From assembly GCF_000758605.1 (NCBI RefSeq), contig NZ_CP009282.1, positions 186,001 to 250,000 on the forward strand: a stretch of 64,000 nucleotides of DNA, written 5' to 3'. Within the stretch, counting starts at the first letter, position 1; every line of letters begins with the position of its first letter. The notes under the pieces are model-generated. The model searched no databases, was not told the DNA's origin, and saw nothing but the letters and a program-made list of their open reading frames with translations. Positions 18,801 through 25,112 of this stretch are shown one piece after another. The position numbers and the translations under genes are program-made. The DNA is from Paenibacillus sp. FSL R5-0912. GTDB lineage: Bacteria > Bacillota > Bacilli > Paenibacillales > Paenibacillaceae.

Positions 18801-20713
18801 CGTACGGCTACTCGCTCTGGGAATTCAAAGTGTATGGTCCAGAGAACGTACAAAAGGTTCCGGCCCGGGTTGAACTAGAAGCAACGCCATCTTCCGTGGC
18901 GGCTGGAGGCAAAGTGTCCGTTACGGGAGCCGTCTACGATGGCGACGATCTTCCGGTCCCGGGCGTGGAGGTCGAAATTGTGTCTGCATCGGGCAGCATC
19001 GAAACGGCTAAAGCAGTAACGGACGTTAACGGCCGGTTCAACACGGTCTATACGGCGCCGTCTGCAGCCGGAGACGTGACGATCGCGGTTGTCCTGCCTG
19101 CAAGTCCGACCGTGACGGATACGGTTACCGTATCCGTGAACAAGGACGTACAAGTACCCGCCCGAATCGAACTCCAAGCAACGCCGTCTTCCGTGACATC
19201 CGGAGGCATCGTGTCCGTTACGGGAGCTGTCTACGACAGTGACGATCTTCCGGTATCCGGCGTAGAGGTCGAAATCGCGTCTGCATCGGGCAGTGTCAAT
19301 GACGCCAGTGTGGTAACGGATGCGAACGGCCGGTTCAGCACGGTCTTTACAGCGTCGTCTGCAGCCGGAGAAGTGACGATTACAGCAGTCTTGACCGCGA
19401 ATCCGTCCGTGAGAGGGACGACTGCCGTTTACGTAGAAGGGGTCGTACAAGTGCCCGCCAGGATCGAACTCCAGGAGGCACCGTCTTCCGTGATGGTTGG
19501 AGGCAAAATGTCCGTTACGGGAGTCGTCTACGACGGCGACAATCTTCCGGTCCCGGGCGTGGAGGTCGAAATCGCGGCTTCGTCAGGCAGCATCAAAATG
19601 GCTAAAGCAGTAACGGACGCGAACGGCCGGTTCAGTACGGTCTTTACGGCGCCTTCTGCAGCTGGAGAAGTGACGATTACAGCCGTTTTGACTGCGAGTC
19701 CGGCCGTGACGGATAAGATTACCGTCTCCGTAATTAAGGCCGCACAAGTACCCGTTCTAATCGAACTCCAGGCGACGCCGTCTGCTGTGACGGTGGGAGA
19801 CGATGTATCTGTTGCGGGAATCGTCTACGACAGTGACAATCTTCCGGTCTCCGGGGTGGAGGCCGAAGTCGCGGCTTCGTCGGGCAGCTTCAACACTGCT
19901 AAAGCAGTAACAGATGCGAACGGCCGGTTCAGCATGGTCTTTACGGCGCCTTCCGCAGCCGGAGAAGTGACGATTACAGCCGTCTTGACCGCAAATCCGT
20001 CCGTTACGGGGAAAATAAACGTTTCCGTAAACGAGCGTTCAAACGGCGGAAGCGGAGGCAATTCGGGAGGAGGAGCTCCGGTGAGTCCGCCGGTAACTCC
20101 TAATAATCCTAATGTTAATCCAAGCGATGATCCAAACGATGGTCCTGACACGCCGGACGTACCGGTACCCGGTCATGCCTTCGCGGATATTGGCGGTCAT
20201 TGGGCCGAATCCAATATCCTGGAAGCAGAACAGAGGGGAATGATCACAGGTTATCCGGACGGCTCGTTCCGGCCCGATCGCACGGTAACGCGCGCTGAAT
20301 TCGCGGTAATGCTGGCGAAAGCGCTGAAGCTTCAGAACAAAGAAGCTGTCCTGTCCTTCAAGGACGCGGACCGGATCGGGCAGTGGGCCAAGGCAGCTGT
20401 TGCGCGAGCCGTAAGCTTGGGTCTTATTCAGGGCGATAAGAACAGTAACTTCCGTCCAGATGCGTCCTTGACGAGATCGGAAATGGCCGTGCTGCTGGCG
20501 AGAGCCTTAAACCTGGCACCCGAAGCTCGTTCCGCCGGATTCGCGGATGACCGCGACATACCGGTCTGGGCTGCCGGAGCGGCAGCAGAGATGAAGAAGC
20601 TGGGGATTATGCAGGGTAAGGGTAACAACAGCTTCTTCCCGAAAAATGCCGCGACAAGGGCGGAAACGGTCACGGTTCTGCTCAGAATGCTCACAGCGAA
20701 GGAGCAGGAATAA
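15857..20713 (+). CDS. SLH-anchored PL8 polysaccharide lyase with discoidin and Ig-like repeats
   Basis: This 1618-residue exported enzyme has a signal peptide (to about residue 36), a PL8 catalytic region (about 45-735), two discoidin (F5/8 type C) domains (about 738-865 and 870-990), four Ig-like repeats of about 99 residues (1000-1395), an Asn/Pro linker, and three SLH domains (about 1437-1615) that tie it to the cell wall. PL8 catalytic residues appear in order: Asn208 (DGAN), His258 and Tyr267 (HGKTNYTTGYG), with the same His-to-Tyr spacing of nine as in xanthan lyase; NWWETGIG is also typical. PL8 enzymes split uronic-acid polymers (hyaluronan, chondroitin, xanthan) by beta-elimination. 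No unsaturated glucuronyl hydrolase lies near. A second ATG at 15863 has better spacing from AAGGAG and may be the true start. Confidence 0.92.
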   Translation: MYMTDKRQRVVKRWTCLVIVCLLISSIGLYSPVSASTPGATNVSPEIAEIKLMKSRTAAFYVSKDIINDGTNGRVEWTYKSQAGTYLSNQNSNGSWGDVDYASTASSANGRAWSPYLALDRLQSMAQAFADPKGPYYHNETLLGGIQKGLDYWFTVKPTSTNWWETGIGKQLRLGKIALLCEGYLTEAQASNIIGTLDSSPNTVDGANSSWYNQNYMIRGLLLEDAQIVRNAVEAFNVLSNVTATVTGIQSDMSFFMHGKTNYTTGYGRSFARDMSFWAYVTSDTSFSYSKAAIDSLSSYLLDGTRYLVRGDVADLGMGMNGPEWPDYASAALTFYEDPLQWMQAANPKRAAEFAGFLENIRSIGTSTSNGLDVNNMTQWQTLVSSHMRNDYGITVKMSSSTVKGGEWRTINPSGYNLLYWTPQGATAIQRTGDEYRTVYPLMDWAHVPGSTAPYVLTKDGNFNNPKTFVGGVTNERYGATAFDFNKLSTSGKKGYFFFDDEMVALGTGIASTNAAPVHTTLNQSLAAGDVLVDGEIMADGTKQVNGRWAYNDKIGYVFPNPTGFQVNRETKTGKWGDVITGSSTEPITKPVFSIWLDHGVKPTNASYEYIVLPNKTPEEVSSYASASPVSILANTPSVQAVRHNPLGIAELLFYQPGTVTLRDGLTVTADKPSMVIIDESVTPVRISVANPETPGITVNVTLNRNGEKTTTTYRLGKDTFTGRSMTLTEGTALDDSGFDLAYSKGATASSSQGKQFASNATDLYRSSSWSSNASDNEWIYVDLQNSYMINKVRLNWQKAYGKSYKIQVSEDAVTWTDVYTTSMGDGGIDELSFGKVPARFVRMQGVQQGTGDGYSLAEFNVFEAVAPNLAEGMQAKANSSRAADVSPGNAVDGSLTTRWGSNYADPQWIYADLGSSQPIAKVMLHWESAYGKEYQIQVSDNTADWTTVYSTTTGDGEIDEISFEPVNARYVRMYGTKRATTYGYSLWEFKVYGPENVQKVPARVELEATPSSVAAGGKVSVTGAVYDGDDLPVPGVEVEIVSASGSIETAKAVTDVNGRFNTVYTAPSAAGDVTIAVVLPASPTVTDTVTVSVNKDVQVPARIELQATPSSVTSGGIVSVTGAVYDSDDLPVSGVEVEIASASGSVNDASVVTDANGRFSTVFTASSAAGEVTITAVLTANPSVRGTTAVYVEGVVQVPARIELQEAPSSVMVGGKMSVTGVVYDGDNLPVPGVEVEIAASSGSIKMAKAVTDANGRFSTVFTAPSAAGEVTITAVLTASPAVTDKITVSVIKAAQVPVLIELQATPSAVTVGDDVSVAGIVYDSDNLPVSGVEAEVAASSGSFNTAKAVTDANGRFSMVFTAPSAAGEVTITAVLTANPSVTGKINVSVNERSNGGSGGNSGGGAPVSPPVTPNNPNVNPSDDPNDGPDTPDVPVPGHAFADIGGHWAESNILEAEQRGMITGYPDGSFRPDRTVTRAEFAVMLAKALKLQNKEAVLSFKDADRIGQWAKAAVARAVSLGLIQGDKNSNFRPDASLTRSEMAVLLARALNLAPEARSAGFADDRDIPVWAAGAAAEMKKLGIMQGKGNNSFFPKNAATRAETVTVLLRMLTAKEQE
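18850..20030 (+). repeat. Four tandem Ig-like coding repeats in the PL8 gene
   Basis: Units of 297-300 bp start near 18850, 19147, 19447 and 19744, each beginning with a VPxxIELxxxPSSV pattern and containing VTDANGRFSTVFTAPSAAGE. Long identical DNA stretches between units invite recombination and copy-number change. They act as a stalk between the catalytic part and the SLH anchor. Confidence 0.88.
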
Positions 20714-20738
20714 TAAACAGGGGGATTGTTCATTCCCG

Positions 20739-20810
20739 GATACTTATACAATTCCAGCAGCAACCCCCGCCGGATTGTGGCTCTGCATGTCCACGCTTCG
20801 GCTCTATTCT
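20739..20810 (+). repeat. Unexplained repeated element R2, copy 1
   Basis: About 70 bases (TACTTATACAATTCCAGCAG, then TGTGGCTCTGCATGTCCACG and CGGCTCTATT) match 23845-23918 closely; both are followed at once by a strong terminator. The end CGGCTCTATT recalls the ssrA 3' end, but there is no T-arm. It behaves like the tail of a small RNA or of another gene. Confidence 0.55.
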
Positions 20811-20838
20811 AAAACCCGCTCCCAGAGCGGGTTTTTTA
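20811..20838 (+). terminator. Terminator after the PL8 gene and R2 copy 1
   Basis: AACCCGCT (20813-20820) pairs with AGCGGGTT (20825-20832) around CCCA, followed by six T. The stem has A-run and T-run on both sides. Confidence 0.85.
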
Positions 20839-21283
20839 CGTATGGCGTGCCCAGAGGCACGCATTATCTGGTTGGTGCAAGCCCAACCCAAGGAGGGGCC
20901 AAGCCACCTTGGTAGCCAGGATGCTTGCACATGGCGAAATCTGTGTGTAAAAGTGCATCGACAAAAGTACCTGTCAGAGACAGGGCGAGCGACAATCCAG
21001 GCTGCAACATGAAAGGCCGGTTATTTGGGACTTAGACGTAAAGAGATTGTAGGTGCAATGACGAAATAAATGCAGGCGGTGTTTGAGAAATAATTGGTGG
21101 CGTAGCTGAGGTAATTAGTGGTATGACTGTAGTAGTTGGAGGAGGTATTGCGAGTATTCCGACAAACTAGCTTTCTGATCTGTTTGTGTGCAAGAAGGTA
21201 ATTATGCCTTCATGCACAATTTTTTGAACATTAAAAAGACTTTGAGTGATTGAAATCCTAAGTTTTGAGAGGTGATGAAAATA
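20839..21283. other. Stretch with coding remnants only
   Basis: No intact gene is visible. At 21087-21170 a short frame reads EIIGGVAEVISGMTVVVGGG and then IASIPTN before a stop; this Gly/Val-rich strip resembles the hydrophobic linker found in some secreted polymorphic toxins, but there is too little to assign it. The rest looks like worn-out DNA between the PL8 locus and the second mscS cassette. Confidence 0.4.
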
Positions 21284-21481
21284 ATGGAGAAAAAAGTTAA
21301 AACTTTAAGAGTTTCTCTTTTCTTTTCTATACTATGTGTTATTACATCGGGAATCAACTACTTAAATAATAAATTGCCTGTAGTTGGAGTATTGCTTATT
21401 GTAGTTATAGTTGCGTTTCTAATTCAAGTTGTGGCTTATACAATAGAAATGAAAAACATTAATAATAATAGTGTGAGATAA
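21284..21481 (+). CDS. Small two-span membrane protein
   Basis: The 65-residue product, counted from ATG 21284, has a basic start (MEKKVKTLRV) and two hydrophobic spans, SLFFSILCVITSGINYL and VVGVLLIVVIVAFLIQVVAY. The ribosome site GAGAGGTG lies nine bases before this ATG; ATG 21275 and GTG 21272 are in frame but too close to it. The gene is AT-rich compared with the neighbours. I do not recognise a family. Because a toxin-like linker remnant lies just upstream, an orphan immunity protein is one possibility, but nothing proves it. Confidence 0.5.
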   Translation: MEKKVKTLRVSLFFSILCVITSGINYLNNKLPVVGVLLIVVIVAFLIQVVAYTIEMKNINNNSVR

Positions 21482-21510
21482 AAGTTGGCGGGGCTTTGGA
21501 GATGGGATCC

Positions 21511-21547
21511 CGGCTCTATCCTATTATCAGTGAGACCACCTTCTTAT
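21511..21547 (+). repeat. ssrA-tail stub E with half terminator
   Basis: CGGCTCTATC followed by CTATTATCAGTGAGACCACC and TTCTTAT aligns with 4261-4297, the end of ssrA copy B and the left arm of its terminator. The match then jumps to TGTAGGC, which lies 96 bp further on in copy 1. Only the last seven tmRNA bases remain; further upstream the similarity fades. Confidence 0.75.
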
Positions 21548-21581
21548 TGTAGGCTAATATGTACCTTGCCAGGAGGAAATC

Positions 21582-22835
21582 ATGAATTTTATAAAAGAGC
21601 ATCTAGCAGGGTATGGCGTGAGCGAACAAATGATTGTTTATCTCTCGAACATGATCATGGTCATATTTATTGCTTTACTCTCTATTGTGGCCAATTTCAT
21701 CGCCAAAAAAATCGTGCTGAAAATAATTATTCATATCATCAATAACAACCGGTATACGTGGGATAATATCTTTTTGGAGACAAAAGTATTCCACAAGCTG
21801 TCGCATCTCGCTCCAGCCTTTATCATCTATTACTCTGCGTCTATTTTTCCGTTGTATCAGTCTTTCATTGTAAAAGTCGCCTTAACTTATATGATTATCG
21901 TAGCGATCACGGTGTTTAATGCGTTACTTGATGCCACCAATGCTATTTATCGTAAGTATGAAGTGTCCAAGATTAGGCCGATCAAAGGCTACATTCAGGT
22001 TGCGAAAATTATTCTGTTTATTATTGGTGCGATTGTGGTGATTTCTAACCTCATGGGTCAGAATCCACTGATTATTCTTAGTGGACTGGGAGCGATATCA
22101 GCTGTTCTTATGCTAGTTTTCAAAGATTCTATATTGGGCTTGGTGGCAGGTGTTCAATTATCATCTAATGATATGGTTCGTGTAGGTGACTGGATTGAAA
22201 TGCCTAAATATAATGCTGACGGTAATGTAATTGACATTACTCTTAATACGGTTAAGGTTATGAATTTCGATAAAACAATTACCATGATTCCAAGCTATGC
22301 CCTGATATCAGATTCTTTCAAAAATTGGAGAGGCATGGAAGCCTCTGGTGGCAGAAGGATTAAACGAAGTGTCAGTATCGATACAAGCAGCATATGTTTC
22401 TGTACAAAAGAAATGATTGAGGAGTTCCAAAAGGTTCATTACCTTAGTGATTATGTCACGACAAGATTAGATGAGATTAGCACCTATAATATCGAACATC
22501 ATATCAATATGGATAGTAAAGTTAATGGAAGACAACTCACGAATATTGGCGTGTTCAGAGAATATATCCATGAATATCTGCGGAATCATCCTAAAATCCA
22601 TAAGGATATGGCGTTGATCGTCAGACAGTTAGAACCAGGAGATAGTGGACTGCCTTTAGAAATTTATGCGTTCAGCAATGATACGACCTGGGGTGTGTAC
22701 GAGTCGGTCCAGTCTGATATCTTTGATCACATTTTTGCAATTATACCTGTGTTCGGGCTTCGCGTTTTTCAAAACCCAACGGGCCAAGACATCGTTAACT
22801 TAAAAGAAAGAAAAGAGTATTCGACGGGACACTGA
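21582..22835 (+). CDS. Mechanosensitive channel of the MscS superfamily, YbdG-type, copy 2
   Basis: The 417-residue product is about 88% identical to the copy at 4428 by eye; the pore and beta domain (FKDSILGLVAG, VRVGDWIEMPKYNADGNV, SFKNWRGMEASGGRR) are nearly unchanged, while the membrane-spanning N-terminal part holds most of the substitutions. AGGAGG precedes the ATG at the same spacing as in copy 1. The frame is intact, which implies that it has been kept functional. However, the promoter found before copy 1 has been removed by a 96-bp deletion, so expression must come from another promoter. An ssrA-like tail starts within about 12 bases after its stop, just as in copy 1. Confidence 0.93.
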   Translation: MNFIKEHLAGYGVSEQMIVYLSNMIMVIFIALLSIVANFIAKKIVLKIIIHIINNNRYTWDNIFLETKVFHKLSHLAPAFIIYYSASIFPLYQSFIVKVALTYMIIVAITVFNALLDATNAIYRKYEVSKIRPIKGYIQVAKIILFIIGAIVVISNLMGQNPLIILSGLGAISAVLMLVFKDSILGLVAGVQLSSNDMVRVGDWIEMPKYNADGNVIDITLNTVKVMNFDKTITMIPSYALISDSFKNWRGMEASGGRRIKRSVSIDTSSICFCTKEMIEEFQKVHYLSDYVTTRLDEISTYNIEHHINMDSKVNGRQLTNIGVFREYIHEYLRNHPKIHKDMALIVRQLEPGDSGLPLEIYAFSNDTTWGVYESVQSDIFDHIFAIIPVFGLRVFQNPTGQDIVNLKERKEYSTGH

Positions 22836-22846
22836 AGATATGACTG

Positions 22847-22906
22847 CACTCGTAGAAGTTTATGTGCTGTTATCTTCGGACAGCAATTCGACTCCCCTCG
22901 GCTCGA
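22847..22906 (+). repeat. ssrA 3'-end copy D
   Basis: GACTGCACTCGTAGAAG and TTATCTTCGGACAG, then TTCGACTCCCCTCGGCTCG, follow ssrA closely. The left strand of the T-stem has changed (GCAAT for GGGGT), so the T-arm cannot fold. After it come GATATGGAGTATCAG and a terminator very like those of the real ssrA, more so than copies B and C. Confidence 0.87.
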
Positions 22907-22924
22907 TATGGAGTATCAGAAAAG

Positions 22925-22946
22925 AGACCCTTCGGGGTCTTTTTTA
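22925..22946 (+). terminator. Terminator after ssrA copy D
   Basis: AGACCC and GGGTCT (22925-22940) form the stem with a TTCG loop, followed by six T. It lies at the same distance from the tail as the ssrA terminator and would end the mscS copy 2 transcript. Confidence 0.85.
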
Positions 22947-23100
22947 TGTAGCGTTATGCGTTGTGGTTAGAGAAACTGTGAAGTATCGGATTTTTGTATT
23001 CCTGCACGCTGTTATTAATCATGGCATCAAAGGATAACAAGTCCGGAATGCGCTTTCCGCCTGGAAGGTATGGGTTGGTGCTCTTGTTTTCTTTGTGTGT

Positions 23101-23595
23101 TCACAGGTGCAGAATCCCTCTGCCTCTGGGTCTAATCCAATCGTGTTTGTCAAAATCCAAGGCCAAAAACCAGCAGGTCTCGTCCTGCAGCATGGGATGG
23201 ATCCCAATTGTGCGGTCTTGCCGTGCATCTAAATGGGCTGACAGCACTTCGCTTGTAAGGGGCAGGAAGTTCTGGTGTTTGCAAACGGAGCATTTCACCC
23301 TAGGTTTCTCGCAAACGCAAGTCCATTCATTAGCGCAAGCGGACGAGTATCCGGACTTGCCTTGCTTGTTGCTCCAGCGAATCGGATAAACATCGTCTCT
23401 GCCGCGAAAATAACTTTTATACAGGGCGAGCTTATCCTCTACGGTAGAGTACTGGTGGGCAGCGGATTCTACAACAGTTATTCCTGGGTTCTCTTGTTCC
23501 AAAGCCCCCAGCACACCTCTCAACCGGCTGATTTCAAGTTTAAGTTCCTCAATATGAGCCAGAGCCGCGTTATATTTGTCCTCGATATTGTCCAT
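23101..23595 (-). pseudogene. TOTE-type conflict-system primase, N-terminal fragment
   Basis: From a well-placed start (GAGGG seven bases before ATG), 164 codons give a coiled-coil lead (about 1-35) and then the hallmark front of the archaeo-eukaryotic primase domain of TOTE conflict proteins: YKSYFRGRDDVYPIRW, SNKQGKSGYSSACANEW, the zinc-type CEKPRVKCSVCKHQNF, and FLALDFDKHDW with the catalytic DxD-like pair. Complete proteins run to about 1000 residues and carry a helicase. Here the similarity ends right after DFDKHDW in an unrelated tail, so this is a remnant. It indicates that an anti-phage or conflict locus once stood in this accessory zone. Confidence 0.8.
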
Positions 23596-23642
23596 CTATA
23601 AGCCCTCATGTTTCAACCAATAAGGGGCAAATTGCCGAGCTG

Positions 23643-23831
23643 ATGATTTTTACAGTGGAATGTGGAGTAGACTTTACGCTCTCATACGGAGACATAGACG
23701 AAAGATTCTATCTTACGATTTTAAGCATATTTGAACAAGCTTTAATATATATTGTGGACAATCAGTTAGAAGAAGAGTTTGTAGATTTATGCAGCGAATC
23801 GGCCAAAAGCGATGAACAAGACCTTGAATAG
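23643..23831 (+). CDS. Short acidic protein with a YGDIDE motif (possible remnant)
   Basis: The frame gives 62 residues, MIFTVECGVDFTLSYGDIDE and a helix FYLTILSIFEQALIYIV then an acidic end. The open frame extends upstream without a start codon (reading KGQIAEL before the Met), and no ribosome site is seen, so it may be the end of a longer protein. The FTxxYGDIDExFY pattern recalls small domains of unknown function in Firmicutes (DUF6155-like), but I would not insist on that. Confidence 0.35.
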   Translation: MIFTVECGVDFTLSYGDIDERFYLTILSIFEQALIYIVDNQLEEEFVDLCSESAKSDEQDLE

Positions 23832-23844
23832 TGTAGCGAATATT

Positions 23845-23918
23845 TGCTACTCGTATAGTTCCAGTATCCATTCCCACCGCATAGTGGCTCTGCACGTCAA
23901 CGCCGCGGCTCCATTTAA
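23845..23918 (+). repeat. Unexplained repeated element R2, copy 2
   Basis: GCTACTCGTATAGTTCCAGT and TAGTGGCTCTGCACGTCAAC, ending GCGGCTCCATTT, match 20739-20810. A terminator follows at once, as in copy 1. The two copies bracket the second mscS cassette and the TOTE remnant. Confidence 0.55.
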
Positions 23919-23920
23919 AA

Positions 23921-23949
23921 AAAACCGCTATTCTATTAGCGGTTTTTTT
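23921..23949 (+). terminator. Terminator after R2 copy 2
   Basis: AACCGCTA (23923-23930) pairs with TAGCGGTT (23937-23944), followed by a run of T. It closes the accessory zone before the second sugar operon. Confidence 0.85.
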
Positions 23950-24127
23950 GCTTTGTCTGGCAGAATTGTAGACCTCATCTACAAGCTGCCATACAGTGGT
24001 CTGCTGCAACGTCCAAAAAAAAGAAACCAAACGTAAAATATGATACCTACTGTCAAATTGAGGCATGACCTATAATGGGTTAACAGCAGGAAACAAACAA
24101 ACAAACATAATAGGAGGGTATGATTGA

Positions 24128-25087
24128 ATGAAGGCTGGAGTGGTGGAACCCATAGCAAACCCCGAGATAAACCAGAAAAAACGGGGAATCCTGCGCAGAA
24201 TGTATAAACAACGTTATTTACAGATTATGGCCTTGCTTGGCGTGATCTGGATGCTTGTATTCAACTATTTTCCAATGTATGGAATTGTGATCGCTTTCAA
24301 AGATTACGATATTATCGGATCAATAGGCAGTGCCCCTTGGGCGGGGCTGGAGCATTTTCGGGAGTTCTTTGAAGATGAGAATATGGGGTACGTGGTCAAG
24401 AACACGCTGGGTATCAGCGCGTTACGCCTTTTGATCGGGTTTCCTTTACCGATTCTGTTTGCCATTGTACTTAATGAGATGCGATCCGTTCGTTTTAAGA
24501 AGAGTGTTCAGACGATTTCCTATTTACCGTATTTTTTATCCTGGGTCATTCTGGGGGGGATTTTGACAACCTGGTTGTCGGATGTAGGGATTATTAACCA
24601 CCTGCTGTCCAAACTGCATCTTATTCAAGAGCCAGTGAACTTTCTTGCGGAACCCAAATATTTCTGGGGCATTGCCGTAATTTCAGGTATTTGGAAGGAG
24701 CTGGGCTGGTCAGCAATTATCTATCTGGCGGCGATCTCAGGAGTCTCACCCGAGCTTTATGAAGCAGCAAAGATTGATGGCGCCGGACGCTTTCAGCGGA
24801 TCAGAAGCATTACGCTTCCTTCTATCGCCGGAACGATATCCATCCTGTTCATTCTGGCAGTCAGCGGAATTCTTAATTCCAACTTTGATCAGATTATGGT
24901 TCTCCGCAACTCACTCAATGAAAGTGCAAGTAGTGTTATTGATATTTATATTTATCAGACCGGTCTGCAAAATGCCCGTTTCTCTTACTCTACAGCGGTG
25001 AGTCTCGTTAAGTCTGTCATTGCATTATTACTCCTGCTGGCAAGCAACAGCTTCACCAAGCGGGTCAATAATACATCGCTGTTCTAA
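24128..25087 (+). CDS. Sugar ABC transporter permease, LplB-type
   Basis: The 319-residue membrane protein has six spans and the EAA loop YEAAKIDGAGRFQRIRSITL at about residues 211-230, the docking site for the ATPase. AGGAGGG lies nine bases before the ATG, and TATAAT at 24071-24076 is a possible -10 box, though no good -35 was found. It begins an operon-like series of two permeases, a binding lipoprotein, a sensor kinase, a response regulator and a GH3 enzyme, all on this strand. It is only distantly similar to the permease at 11244, so the two systems are not recent duplicates. Confidence 0.93.
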   Translation: MKAGVVEPIANPEINQKKRGILRRMYKQRYLQIMALLGVIWMLVFNYFPMYGIVIAFKDYDIIGSIGSAPWAGLEHFREFFEDENMGYVVKNTLGISALRLLIGFPLPILFAIVLNEMRSVRFKKSVQTISYLPYFLSWVILGGILTTWLSDVGIINHLLSKLHLIQEPVNFLAEPKYFWGIAVISGIWKELGWSAIIYLAAISGVSPELYEAAKIDGAGRFQRIRSITLPSIAGTISILFILAVSGILNSNFDQIMVLRNSLNESASSVIDIYIYQTGLQNARFSYSTAVSLVKSVIALLLLLASNSFTKRVNNTSLF

Positions 25088-25112
25088 TATGAAGAAAAGG
25101 GGAGATTCAAGT

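Noticed and set aside
20739-20810. R2 as another tmRNA tail copy
   Set aside because: Only CGGCTC-AT at its end agrees; there is no TTCGA T-loop and the rest does not align to ssrA.
1-24000. Integrase or recombinase for the ssrA-linked islands
   Set aside because: No tyrosine or serine recombinase frame was found; the only mobile gene is the broken IS91-like transposase.
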